Below are positions 16,628 through 24,872 of a DNA stretch of 64,000 bases, piece by piece. The stretch is from contig NZ_JAAMQZ010000001.1 in assembly GCF_013522825.1 (NCBI RefSeq), forward strand, positions 234,706-298,705, in the 5' to 3' direction. Below the pieces are notes generated by a model. The model saw only the letters and a list, made by a program, of their open reading frames with translations. It was not told where the DNA came from and did no database searches. A program made the position numbers and the translations under genes. The DNA is from Stutzerimonas stutzeri. Its GTDB lineage: Bacteria; Pseudomonadota; Gammaproteobacteria; Pseudomonadales; Pseudomonadaceae. Position 1 is the stretch's first letter, and each line of letters opens with the position of its first letter.

Positions 16628-17037
16628 CAGCCCTCTCCTGTGCTGGCCGCCAGCGCCACGTCACGCACACCGGCCTGACGCGCCTGGTCCATGACCTGCA
16701 CCACCAGCCCGGTACGCGCATCCCGATCGGCCTGCACCACCACCGCACCATCGGGCTGATCGACCCGCATGCGCTCGACGTGGGCGCGCACACTGCGCAC
16801 ATCGATTGCCTGCTTGTCGATCCAGACCTGACCATCGGCGGTGACCGCGATAAAGATATTGCCCTTGTCCTGAGTGCTGGCGGTATCGGCCTGGGGACGC
16901 TGCACCTCGACACCCGACTCGCTGATGAAGGAGCTGGTGACGATAAAGAAGATCAACATGATGAAGACCACATCGAGCATCGGCGTCAGATCGATGCCGG
17001 TGTCTTCTTCCTGCTGATGATGGCGACGCATACGCAT
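16627..17037 (-). CDS. exbD: ExbD-type biopolymer transport protein
   Basis: The protein is 136 residues from the ATG at MRMRRHHQQEED. A single N-terminal helix carries the proton-path aspartate (DLTPMLDVVFIMLIFFIV), followed by a periplasmic domain ending in the family pattern VVVQADRDARTGLVVQVMD. A longer in-frame extension upstream is out-of-frame exbB sequence and was rejected. It overlaps tonB and is 10 bases after exbB. Confidence 0.9.
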   Translation of the reverse strand: MRMRRHHQQEEDTGIDLTPMLDVVFIMLIFFIVTSSFISESGVEVQRPQADTASTQDKGNIFIAVTADGQVWIDKQAIDVRSVRAHVERMRVDQPDGAVVVQADRDARTGLVVQVMDQARQAGVRDVALAASTGEG

Positions 17038-17047
17038 CCGGTATTCC

Positions 17048-17593
17048 TCAATCGTGACGCAGCTGGTCGGCCAGCCGGTCGAGCGCCAGGCGGGCGATAC
17101 GCTCAAGGCGCGCCTGACTGAACAGTCCAGTGATGGCCAGCACCATGCCGGCCATGGTCGGCAGGGTCGCCTGCCAGACGCCGGCGGCCATGCCGCGCGG
17201 GTTGCCGGTACCACTGAGGGCCAGCACATCGAATACCGCAATCATGCCGCTGACGGTGCCCAGCAGGCCCAGCAGCGGATACAGCGCCACCATGGTCTTG
17301 CCCAGGCGCAAGGGGCCTGACAGCTGTTGCTGTGCCTGCGCCAGCCAGGAACCACGCACGGCACGCTGCCAGTTGCCGGGCTCGCCGCTCAGCTGGCTCC
17401 AGGCCTCCCGACGTGACTCTACCCAGCGCGGGAAGACGCGGCGGATAAACCACAGTCGCTCGAACACCAGCGTCCAATACAGTACGCAGAGCCCCGCCAG
17501 TGCCCACATCACCACGCCGCCGGATGCCATGAAATCAAGCAGCGCATAAGCACTGTCGATCAGACGCAACCAGAGTGCGGGGGTATCAATCAC
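17048..17593 (-). CDS. exbB: ExbB-type MotA/TolQ/ExbB proton channel protein
   Basis: This is the small channel subunit, about 181 residues from a GTG start that overlaps the upstream gene by 8 bases; an ATG at 17623 would add 10 residues. Three membrane segments are visible (VVMWALAGLCVLYWTLVF; VALYPLLGLLGTVSGMIAVF; ATLPTMAGMVLAITGLF). The family motif PLLGLLGTVSGM is intact. It forms the motor with ExbD. Confidence 0.87.
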   Translation of the reverse strand: MIDTPALWLRLIDSAYALLDFMASGGVVMWALAGLCVLYWTLVFERLWFIRRVFPRWVESRREAWSQLSGEPGNWQRAVRGSWLAQAQQQLSGPLRLGKTMVALYPLLGLLGTVSGMIAVFDVLALSGTGNPRGMAAGVWQATLPTMAGMVLAITGLFSQARLERIARLALDRLADQLRHD

Positions 17594-18932
17594 GACGCGG
17601 CGCTCCGGACAGATGCAACGCAATCAGCCCGGCGCTCTGCTGTTCCAGCAACTGCACCAGCCCCTTGCTGCGACTGGCCAGCAGGCTGTGCAGGAACAGC
17701 AGCGGGATCGCCACCACCAGCCCCAGCACGGTAGTCACCAGCGCCTGGGAAATCCCATCGGCCATCAGTCGCGAATCGCCGCCACCACCCTGGGTGATGG
17801 CCTGGAAAGTGACGATCATGCCGGTCACCGTGCCCAGCAGGCCCAGCAGTGGCGCTACCGCACTGAGCAGCTTGAGCAACGGCAATCCACGCTCCAGCGG
17901 TGGCGTTTCCTGCAGGATCGCCTCGTCGAGCTTGAGTTCCAGGGTTTCCAGATCAGACAGCTGCGGTTTTGGCCCGAGCACGCCGATGATCCGGCCCAGC
18001 GGGTTATCAGCGCGCGGATCGGTCAGGTCGCGCATCTGTTGGCCAACGGCACGGGAGACACCGGCCAGCCAGAGCATGCGCCAGAACGCCAGGCACAGTC
18101 CGAGAAACCCAAGCGCCACGATCACCCAGCCAACCACTCCACCCTGCTGCAAACGAGCCCAGAGATCCGGTTGCAGTTGCAATTGCGCCAGCAGCGTTCC
18201 ACGACTCGGGTCCACCGGCAAACTGGCAAGCGCATCGCGGCTGCTCAGATAATCATCGACCAGCCCCATGCCGGCTGGCTGGCGTGGCAGGGCCAGCAGC
18301 TCACCGGCACCGGCGTCGTAACGCAGAAAGGCATCGGGACTGAACGCGGAGAAACTGCCGACCCGCAGCACCGGCAACACATTGCGCTGCCCATCGACAC
18401 CGACCACCGGCAATTCGAGGCGCTCGACCCGGCCACTGGCGGCCAGGTCCTCCAGCAAGGTCATCCAGAAGCCATCGAGATCTTCCGCCGAAGGCAAGGC
18501 CCGGCTCTCCGCCAGTGCCTTCAAGCGCTGCACTCGCTCGGGATACTGCATGTTGAGCAGGCTATCCTGCCACTGGCCGCCAATATCTCCGGCGCTCTGG
18601 CGTACCACGCCGAAGAGTTCGCCCAAATGACCGACCCGCTGGGCCAGCAACTTCTCCTGCTCGGCAAGCTCGGCTTCCTGGCGATCGAACTCGGCCTTGA
18701 GCCGCTCGGCTTCGGCCTTCTGGGTATTCAGCGCAGCCTGAGCACGCGACAGCAGCTGCGCCTGCTCGCTGCGGTCACGGATAAAGGCCTGCTCGCGCGC
18801 CTGCATCGCCTCGACCTCGGCAGCACGCTCGCTGCGAATGCGCTGCAGCAACTGATCGGGCGTCAGCGGTTCGGCTGCCTGGGCCAGCGCCGGCAACAGG
18901 CCGGCAAAAATCATTATTAGCAGACGGCTCAT
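17586..18932 (-). CDS. TtpC-like MotA/TolQ/ExbB protein with coiled-coil domain
   Basis: This 448-residue protein has a signal peptide (MSRLLIMIFAGLLPALAQA) and a long periplasmic coiled coil (residues about 30-100, rich in E, Q, R, A). A three-helix ExbB-like channel domain follows at the C-terminus (KLLSAVAPLLGLLGTVTGMI). This composition, beside a separate small ExbB, matches TtpC of the Vibrio-type TonB2 systems. It starts with a 4-base overlap with the DUF3450 gene. Confidence 0.85.
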   Translation of the reverse strand: MSRLLIMIFAGLLPALAQAAEPLTPDQLLQRIRSERAAEVEAMQAREQAFIRDRSEQAQLLSRAQAALNTQKAEAERLKAEFDRQEAELAEQEKLLAQRVGHLGELFGVVRQSAGDIGGQWQDSLLNMQYPERVQRLKALAESRALPSAEDLDGFWMTLLEDLAASGRVERLELPVVGVDGQRNVLPVLRVGSFSAFSPDAFLRYDAGAGELLALPRQPAGMGLVDDYLSSRDALASLPVDPSRGTLLAQLQLQPDLWARLQQGGVVGWVIVALGFLGLCLAFWRMLWLAGVSRAVGQQMRDLTDPRADNPLGRIIGVLGPKPQLSDLETLELKLDEAILQETPPLERGLPLLKLLSAVAPLLGLLGTVTGMIVTFQAITQGGGGDSRLMADGISQALVTTVLGLVVAIPLLFLHSLLASRSKGLVQLLEQQSAGLIALHLSGAPRRD

Positions 18933-19699
18933 TGCGTAGCCTCCCTGGCCAGGGTCTTGACGGGCAACACGAGATAATCGGGTGCCTGCTGCTGACGAGC
19001 GATGGCAATGGCCTGAGTGACGGGCCGGCGAGCGTTGCCGTCAAGCACCTCCCAGTTGCCGCTTTGCGGATTCCACCAGCCGCTCTCATGCGCATCGAGG
19101 GTCTGGTAATAGAGCATCACCCGCCCCAGACGCAGGAACTCGACGCTGCGCGTACCGCCGTCTACCGGCAGCTCGCCGCGCCAGGCTTCCAGGGTGCGGC
19201 CATAGTCGCTCTCGACCTGATAAGCCTCAAGAATGCGCCGATATTTCTCCGCCAGGCTGATATCGGCGCGCGGCAGCAGATCCTGCAACTGCGCCAGCCG
19301 GTCAGCACGCTCATCCGGCAGGAATGGCAGGTCGGCGGCGATGAATTCGCCCAAGACCTCGACCATCTGCACCATCTGCGGCGTTACCGCCTCCTGGGTA
19401 CGCTCGATACTGTCGAGCTGGCGCTGAAAGCTTTCGAGTTCCTTGCGCTGCGCCGCGGTGAGTTCGACCAGCTGCTTGTTGTACGCCTTCAGTGCCTCGG
19501 CCTGCTGCAACGCATTGCGATAATCGTTGAGCATTTGCCGGGTGGCATCGTCGAGCTGCTCGATGCGTGCCTGGGACGCTTTGGCTTCGGCGGCCAGACG
19601 CTGGCTCTCCTCCAGCGCTGCATCCAGCGGAGCTGCATGCAGCTGCACGCAGCACGGCAACAGGGCGACCGCCAGAAGGCGGGGTATAAGAGCTTGCAT
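18929..19699 (-). CDS. DUF3450 periplasmic protein, first gene of TonB2-type operon
   Basis: The protein is 256 residues with a signal peptide (MQALIPRLLAVALLPCCVQL), then a coiled-coil region (residues about 28-110) and a C-terminal region with HESGWWNPQSGNWEVLD, typical of DUF3450. Members are almost always found upstream of ttpC-exbB-exbD-tonB-TPR, so this is the conserved opening gene. Its stop overlaps the ttpC-like start by 4 bases. Role in the complex is unknown. Confidence 0.85.
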   Translation of the reverse strand: MQALIPRLLAVALLPCCVQLHAAPLDAALEESQRLAAEAKASQARIEQLDDATRQMLNDYRNALQQAEALKAYNKQLVELTAAQRKELESFQRQLDSIERTQEAVTPQMVQMVEVLGEFIAADLPFLPDERADRLAQLQDLLPRADISLAEKYRRILEAYQVESDYGRTLEAWRGELPVDGGTRSVEFLRLGRVMLYYQTLDAHESGWWNPQSGNWEVLDGNARRPVTQAIAIARQQQAPDYLVLPVKTLAREATQ

Positions 19700-19737
19700 T
19701 GATTAAGGGTCCTTGCAGACGAAGGTCAAACTCGAAA

Positions 19738-19753
19738 GAGAAACATTATCATC
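19738..19753 (-). promoter_or_regulatory. Possible Fur box upstream of TonB2-type operon
   Basis: On the minus strand GATGATAATGTTTCTC contains the Fur half-site TGATAAT and a looser second half. It lies about 40 bases upstream of the first gene. The match is partial, so iron regulation is only a suggestion. Confidence 0.4.
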
Positions 19754-19816
19754 TAGATGAAGAAGCGAAGGCAACCCGGACATTAGGTCGCAGCCCCGGT
19801 AAAGCCGAACCTTTTA

Positions 19817-19830
19817 TTGAGCTGGATCAA
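19817..19830 (+). promoter_or_regulatory. Anr/FNR-type box upstream of ompW-like gene
   Basis: TTGAGCTGGATCAA matches TTGAT-N4-ATCAA at 9 of 10 specified positions, 69 bases upstream of the OmpW-like start. OprG of P. aeruginosa, the same family, is known to be Anr-dependent, which supports the assignment. Confidence 0.7.
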
Positions 19831-19899
19831 AAACAGCCACACGGCGCGCCCTACCATTGCCCCCACTCGCAACGCACCATGTCTCGATGGAGTTTCAAT

Positions 19900-20586
19900 A
19901 TGCGCAAGACCCTGTTTACCGCTTCCGTGCTGGCCGTGGCTCTCGCCGCTCCCGTCGCCCAGGCCCATCAGGCCGGTGACATCATCGTTCGCGCTGGTGC
20001 GATTACTGTTGATCCGCGTGAGGATAGCGGCAACATCTATGTCGGCGCGCTCGGAACCAGCGTCGCCGGCACTAAAGCCACACTGGATAGCAATACGCAG
20101 CTGGGTCTTAACTTCGCCTATATGGTGACCGACAAGATCGGCATCGAACTGCTGGCAGCCAGCCCGTTCAGCCATGACGTCGGCGTAAAAGGAATGCCCG
20201 GCCCCTATGCCGGCCTGAATGGGAAACTGGGCGAGCTCAAGCATCTGCCGCCGACCCTGAGCGTGGTCTACTACCCACTCGACAGCAAGGCCGCCTTTCA
20301 ACCCTATGTTGGTGCCGGCATCAACTACACCTGGTTCTTCGATGACAAACTGTCCAGCGAAGCCGAAGGTAAAGGCTTCAACGGCCTGGATATCAAAGAC
20401 TCCTGGGGCCTGGCCTTTCAGGTTGGCGCTGATTACATGCTGACCGACAACCTGATGATCAACGCCCAGGTCCGTTATATCGACATCGACACCACCGGAA
20501 CCACCAGCATTCTCGGAGACAAGGTCAAAGTCGACGTGGACGTAGACCCGATGGTCTACATGGTCGGCCTCGGCTACAAGTTCTGA
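19900..20586 (+). CDS. OmpW/OprG-family outer-membrane protein
   Basis: The protein is 228 residues with a signal peptide (MRKTLFTASVLAVALAAPVA) and mature start HQAGDIIVRAGAITVDP, the family hallmark. The eight-stranded barrel pattern is evident, with NTQLGLNFAYMVTDKIGIEL, LSVVYYPLD, and a C-terminal GLGYKF ending in phenylalanine for BAM recognition. OmpW proteins form narrow hydrophobic channels. The ATG at 19900 follows a GGAG site. An Anr-like box upstream implies low-oxygen induction, and a strong terminator follows. Confidence 0.92.
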   Translation: MRKTLFTASVLAVALAAPVAQAHQAGDIIVRAGAITVDPREDSGNIYVGALGTSVAGTKATLDSNTQLGLNFAYMVTDKIGIELLAASPFSHDVGVKGMPGPYAGLNGKLGELKHLPPTLSVVYYPLDSKAAFQPYVGAGINYTWFFDDKLSSEAEGKGFNGLDIKDSWGLAFQVGADYMLTDNLMINAQVRYIDIDTTGTTSILGDKVKVDVDVDPMVYMVGLGYKF

Positions 20587-20618
20587 CGAAACGGCAATCG
20601 CCGAATCGCAGACCAGAC

Positions 20619-20648
20619 AAAGGCGCCCTCGGGCGCCTTTGTTGTTTT
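20619..20648 (+). terminator. Intrinsic terminator after ompW-like gene
   Basis: AAAGGCGCCC / GGGCGCCTTT with a 2-base loop, followed by GTTGTTTT, 32 bases after the stop codon. A textbook rho-independent terminator. Confidence 0.9.
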
Positions 20649-20698
20649 CGACGCCTCACCAACCCAATGGGCAGAACCAAGGTCTGCCTTCGAAGCTT

Positions 20699-20766
20699 CG
20701 GATTGTGCCTGCGAATTGTCGGATTACGCCTTCGGAAACCCGGATTACGCCTTCGGCTAATCCAGG
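20699..20766. repeat. Three 21-base tandem repeat units with hairpin
   Basis: Units starting at 20699, 20720 and 20741 share CGGATTACGCCTTCGG (first copy degenerate), with exactly 21-base spacing. The last copy folds as GGATTA...TAATCC around GCC-TTC-GGC. Similar GGATTACGCC...TAATCC elements occur between genes in many gamma-proteobacteria. It lies in the convergent gap between the ompW-like gene and the epimerase gene. Confidence 0.65.
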
Positions 20767-20783
20767 CTACGGCCTCTAACCTG

Positions 20784-21713
20784 CTAGCGATTCAGGAGTC
20801 TCGCCAGTCCACTGCGCATATCGGTCGCCGGCTCGGGCAACCGAAAGCGCTGCAGCAGTCGCGCATTGTTTGCCCGCGAATGGCGAATATCTCCACTGCG
20901 CGCCGCCTGGTAGCTGACCGGCGGCAGCCCGCCAAGCACATCGCCAATCGCCGCCAGCAGCTGATTCAACGACGTGGCGTGATTGAGCCCGACATTGATC
21001 GCGCCTTCCTGGGTTTCATTGCACTCCAGCGCCTGCACCAGCAACTCGACCAGATCGCCGACATAGAGAAAATCACGGGTCTGCTCGCCATCGCCGAATA
21101 CGGTGATGGGTAATCCCTGCTGGGCACGTTCGGTAAAGATGCTGATCACACCGGAGTACGGCGAAGAGGGGTCCTGACGCGGACCGTAGATATTGAAGAA
21201 GCGGAACACCACCGGCTCCAGCCCGTGCTGACGCCGATAGAAATCGAGATAGTGCTCGCTGGCGAGCTTGTCCGCCGCATAGGGGGTCAGAGGGGACTTT
21301 GGCGTGTCTTCATCGATGGCCTGGCCTTCACCATTATTGCCGTAGACCGCCGCGCTCGACGCGAAGACCACACGACGCACACCCGCCTCGCGCATCGCTT
21401 CGCACAGGTTGAGAGTGCCAATCAGGTTGCTGCGATGGGTACCGAGCGGATCATCCACCGAAGCCTGCACCGAGGCCACCGCCGCCAGGTGCACCACAAC
21501 CGCACAGCCCTGCAAGGCGCTACGCACCACCTGCGCATCAGCCACATCGCCTTCGATCAGCTCGACCCGATCATCAGCTGGCAGGTTGCTGCGCTTGCCG
21601 GTGGACAGATTGTCCAGCACCCGCACCGAATAGCCACGGACCAGCAGTGCATCGACCAGATTGGAGCCGATGAAGCCAGCCCCCCCGGTCACCAGGATCG
21701 GGGACTCAGCCAT
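20784..21713 (-). CDS. NAD-dependent epimerase/dehydratase, GalE/WbpP-like
   Basis: This 309-residue extended SDR has the NAD motif TGGAGFIGSN, catalytic FASSAAVYG (serine) and YAADK (YxxxK), and the family pattern RFFNIYGPRQDP. It likely interconverts a UDP-sugar such as UDP-glucose/galactose or their N-acetyl forms for surface polysaccharide. The ATG overlaps the stop of the upstream RmlD-like gene by 8 bases, indicating an operon with it and probably ssb. Confidence 0.85.
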   Translation of the reverse strand: MAESPILVTGGAGFIGSNLVDALLVRGYSVRVLDNLSTGKRSNLPADDRVELIEGDVADAQVVRSALQGCAVVVHLAAVASVQASVDDPLGTHRSNLIGTLNLCEAMREAGVRRVVFASSAAVYGNNGEGQAIDEDTPKSPLTPYAADKLASEHYLDFYRRQHGLEPVVFRFFNIYGPRQDPSSPYSGVISIFTERAQQGLPITVFGDGEQTRDFLYVGDLVELLVQALECNETQEGAINVGLNHATSLNQLLAAIGDVLGGLPPVSYQAARSGDIRHSRANNARLLQRFRLPEPATDMRSGLARLLNR

Positions 21714-22590
21714 GACGGTAGTAATGCTCCAGCAGACTCGGCAACCCCGTGCGCCAGGCACGCGGCTTGATACCGAAGGTATTGAAGATCTTCTTGCAGG
21801 CCAGCACGCCATGCTGTGGCTCGTCCGCCGCATCGTCACAGTCGGCGTGAGCGATCGGCGTCAGGCTTTCGACCCTCAAGGGCCGATGCTGGCTGGCCTC
21901 GGTGTACAGCGCCTGGGCCACCACCAGCGGCGTCGATGCCTCATGCCCGCCATAGTGGTAGGTACCCCAGAGCGGGGCCTGGCAGTCGAGCTGCTTGATG
22001 ACGGCCAGCATGACCCGCGCGGCATCATCCACCGGCGTAGGGTTGCCGCGCCGGTCGTCGGCGAGTACCAGCTGCTCGTCCTGTTCGAGACGCTGCAGGA
22101 AACGCCCCAGCAAACCATGCGGGCTGTCATCGAGCAACCAGCCGAAACGCAGCAGAACATGCCGGGGACAGAGCGCCCGTACAGTCTGCTCGACACGCCA
22201 GAGCGCGCGACTACGGGCATCCAGCGGAGCAACTTCGTCCTTCTCGCTGTAGGCCGTGGTGCGCGCACCATCGAAAACCCTGTAGCTGGACGGCTGTAGC
22301 AGCACGAGCTGATGGTGCTGGCAGAGTTCTGCCAGACGCTCCACGGCGCGCTCCTGGCTGGCCAGCACGGTCTCGTCGACCTTCCCGCTCTGGAACCAGT
22401 CGAAATAATAGGCAAGGTTGATCACGACGTCCGGGCGGTTGTCGTCGAGCAATTCGGTCAGGCTGGACGCATCCCAGCCCCTGTCGGGCGGGCACGGCGC
22501 GAGGAAATTGATATCCTCCTCGGCGCCAAGGCGGATGAGCGCCTGGCCCAGGGCATTGCCGCCGCCCAACAGCATCAGGCGCATTCGCAT
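21706..22590 (-). CDS. RmlD-like sugar-nucleotide-binding protein, apparent loss of YxxxK
   Basis: The protein is 294 residues and aligns by eye with RmlD/dTDP-4-dehydrorhamnose reductase: a Rossmann start (MLLGGGNALGQAL), DVVINLAYYFDW, and LRFGWLLDD. The usual catalytic YGxSK segment is replaced by ARSRALWRVEQTV, so the Tyr-Lys pair of active short-chain dehydrogenases seems absent. It may be a non-catalytic binding protein or use another mechanism. It sits between ssb (10 bases upstream) and the epimerase. Confidence 0.75.
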   Translation of the reverse strand: MRMRLMLLGGGNALGQALIRLGAEEDINFLAPCPPDRGWDASSLTELLDDNRPDVVINLAYYFDWFQSGKVDETVLASQERAVERLAELCQHHQLVLLQPSSYRVFDGARTTAYSEKDEVAPLDARSRALWRVEQTVRALCPRHVLLRFGWLLDDSPHGLLGRFLQRLEQDEQLVLADDRRGNPTPVDDAARVMLAVIKQLDCQAPLWGTYHYGGHEASTPLVVAQALYTEASQHRPLRVESLTPIAHADCDDAADEPQHGVLACKKIFNTFGIKPRAWRTGLPSLLEHYYRHG

Positions 22591-22600
22591 GGAGTGAACT

Positions 22601-23095
22601 CTAGAACGGAATATCGTCGTCGAAGCTGTCGTAGTCGGCTGCCGGCTGCTGGGCGACCGGCTTCGGCTGGGACTGCTGAGGGCGTGCCGCCTGCTGCGGT
22701 TCACGCTGCGGGCGCGGCTGCGACTGGCGTGGCGCATCGTCGGAGCTGCCACCACGGCCACCGAGCAGCTGCATGGTACCGCCCATGTCGACCACGATTT
22801 CCGTGGTGTAGCGCTTGACGCCGTCCTTCTCCCACTCGCGGGTCTGCAGACGCCCTTCGATATAGCACTGCGAGCCCTTGCGCAGGTACTCACCGGCAAT
22901 CTCTGCAACCTTGCCGAACAGCACCACGCGGTGCCATTCGGTGCGCTCCTGAAGCTGGCCGGTCTGCTTGTCCTTCCAGCTGTCGGTGGTCGCCAGCGTG
23001 ATGTTGGTCACCGCATTGCCATTGGGCATGTAGCGGGTTTCCGGATCGCCGCCGACATTGCCGATCAAGATGACTTTATTCACCCCTCTGGCCAT
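22601..23095 (-). CDS. ssb: Single-stranded DNA-binding protein
   Basis: The protein is 164 residues. It has the N-terminal OB fold ([19 protein letters not shown], then [21 protein letters not shown]), a glycine/glutamine/proline linker, and the acidic C-terminal tip DDDIPF that recruits replication and repair partners. An AAGGAG ribosome site precedes the ATG. The adjacent uvrA region echoes the ssb-uvrA association seen in many gamma-proteobacteria. Confidence 0.96.
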   Translation of the reverse strand: MARGVNKVILIGNVGGDPETRYMPNGNAVTNITLATTDSWKDKQTGQLQERTEWHRVVLFGKVAEIAGEYLRKGSQCYIEGRLQTREWEKDGVKRYTTEIVVDMGGTMQLLGGRGGSSDDAPRQSQPRPQREPQQAARPQQSQPKPVAQQPAADYDSFDDDIPF

Positions 23096-23141
23096 GGGTA
23101 ACTCCTTATCTGGAACATGAATTGGGCTGGCTGGGCAAAAC

Positions 23142-23157
23142 TTCCTGCGAACAGGAA
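23142..23157 (-). terminator. Hairpin upstream of ssb, possible terminator
   Basis: TTCCTG / CAGGAA around a TTCG loop (minus strand), followed by GTTTTG. It would act on transcripts from the MFS gene before ssb. A short stem; tentative. Confidence 0.4.
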
Positions 23158-23280
23158 AAAGCCAATGACCGCGAATCTTACCTCAGCCATCCGGACCATC
23201 CAACAGGACATGAGCGCGAGTTGCAGGCCAGCGGTATTTTTGCCAGCCATGTCGCATCAGTGCCGGTGCGGTGCCACAAA

Positions 23281-23295
23281 GGCGGTAAAACCGCC
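23281..23295 (-). terminator. Hairpin downstream of the MFS gene, possible terminator
   Basis: GGCGGT / ACCGCC with a 3-base loop followed on the minus strand by TTTG, 76 bases after the MFS stop. The 276-base gap between ssb and the MFS gene otherwise shows no gene. Confidence 0.35.
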
Positions 23296-23371
23296 GCAGC
23301 CATGTGGCTCGGCGAACGGCAACGGAGCTAACAGGCTGTTGAAAATACTACCTATGCTTTTCAAAGACCTG

Positions 23372-24739
23372 CTATGCGACCAGTCGATCCAGCTCGGCCC
23401 TGTCGATCACCTGCGCATCCACCTTGACATAGGCGGCCCCCTCATCGGCCAGCACGACCGCATCCGACACGCCGGGCACGGCCAGCAACTGCGCCGTAAG
23501 ATCCGGATTGGCCCGCGCCGCTTCCGACAGCGGCAGCCGCAGACCGCTGACATAAGGTGGCTCGCGCATGCTCCGCACGACCAACAGCCACACCCCGGCA
23601 AGCGCCGCGCAAATGACGAACACCAGATCGAGCCCACCCAGCTGGTAGAGCCAGCCACCGAGAATCCCGCCCAGCCCCGCACCGAGGAACTGGCTGGTGG
23701 AATACACCCCCATCGCCGTGCCCTTGCCGCCCGCTGGCGCGACCTTGCTGATCAGCGACGGCAAGGAGGCTTCCAGCAGATTGAAGGCCGTGAAGAAGAT
23801 CACCATGCCGAACACCAGAGCCCACAGGCCATGCCCGAACAGCCAGAAGAACAGCTCGCACAGCAGCAGCACCCCAACCGCACCCAGCAGCACCCGCCGC
23901 ATCTGGCGCTTCTTCTCGCCATAGATGATGAACGGAATCATCCCCAGGAAACCGACCAGCAGCGCCGTCAGGTAAACCCACCAGTGATCTTCCTTGGGCA
24001 GCGCGCCCTCATCCACCAGCGCCAGCGGCAACGCGACGAAACTGGCCATGAGAATGGCATGCAGGGCCAGAATGCTGAAATCCAGACGCAGCAGATCCGG
24101 ATGGCGCAAGGTCTTACCCAGCGCCTGCTTCGCCAGCCCCGATTCACGATGCTGCAGATGCTGCTGAGCGCGTGGCAGGGTCGCGACGATCACGCCACCC
24201 AGCAGTGCCAGCGCCGCCGTTATCCAGAACAGACCGGAAAGCCCGAATGCCTGTGTCAGCAACGGCCCGATGACCATGGCTACCGCAAAGGATACGCCGA
24301 TGCTCATGCCGATCATGGCCATGGCCTTGGTCCGATGTTGCTCGCGGGTCAGGTCGGAAAGCAGCGCCATTACCGCAGCCGAGATCGCCCCGGCGCCCTG
24401 CAGTACCCGCCCGGCGATCACTCCCCAGATAGAGTCGGCCATGGCCGCGAGCCCGGCACCCAGCGCGAACAGCAAGAGACCGAAGTAGATCACCGGCAGA
24501 CGGCCAATGCGATCAGACAACATGCCAAAGGGAATTTGCAGCACCGCCTGGGTCAAACCATAAGCACCGATGGCAAGACCGATCAGCGCCGGTGTGGCGC
24601 CCTGCAGGTCCATGCCATAGGTCGCCAGCACCGGCAGCACCATGAACATGCCAAGCATGCGAAACGCGAAGACCATGGCCAGCCCGGAAGCTGCGCGGGT
24701 TTCGCTGGCATTCATGCGTTCGCTGTAGGGGTCCTGCAT
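23372..24739 (-). CDS. YajR-type MFS transporter with C-terminal YAM domain
   Basis: The protein is 455 residues with 12 predicted helices and the MFS motif A loop (GMLSDRIGRLPVIYFG). About 65 C-terminal residues form a ferredoxin-like soluble domain (LTAQLLAVPGVSDAVVLAD, AYVKVDAQVIDRAELD), which marks the YajR group. Substrate is unknown; drug/proton antiport is the usual guess. The start could be the M at 24739 or the internal M at residue 9. It diverges from uvrA, as in P. aeruginosa. Confidence 0.86.
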   Translation of the reverse strand: MQDPYSERMNASETRAASGLAMVFAFRMLGMFMVLPVLATYGMDLQGATPALIGLAIGAYGLTQAVLQIPFGMLSDRIGRLPVIYFGLLLFALGAGLAAMADSIWGVIAGRVLQGAGAISAAVMALLSDLTREQHRTKAMAMIGMSIGVSFAVAMVIGPLLTQAFGLSGLFWITAALALLGGVIVATLPRAQQHLQHRESGLAKQALGKTLRHPDLLRLDFSILALHAILMASFVALPLALVDEGALPKEDHWWVYLTALLVGFLGMIPFIIYGEKKRQMRRVLLGAVGVLLLCELFFWLFGHGLWALVFGMVIFFTAFNLLEASLPSLISKVAPAGGKGTAMGVYSTSQFLGAGLGGILGGWLYQLGGLDLVFVICAALAGVWLLVVRSMREPPYVSGLRLPLSEAARANPDLTAQLLAVPGVSDAVVLADEGAAYVKVDAQVIDRAELDRLVA

Positions 24740-24872
24740 TTGTGGGGGTCTCGCTCGAATGAACCGGCGGCGATTCTAGCAGTCATCCTCTACCTGGCAC
24801 AGGCGCGTAATTTTGCCGCGCCGCCGTCCGGGCCGTATAATTTCCGGTTTTCGCCCGCCACGCGAGGCTGTT

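Noticed and set aside
23330..23370. ACAGGCTGTTGAAAA sequence as insertion-sequence remnant
   Set aside because: This kind of short motif is common in Pseudomonas gaps; no transposase fragment or target duplication is visible.
24740..24872. LexA (SOS) box upstream of uvrA
   Set aside because: No CTGT-N8-ACAG match was found by eye in the divergent region.
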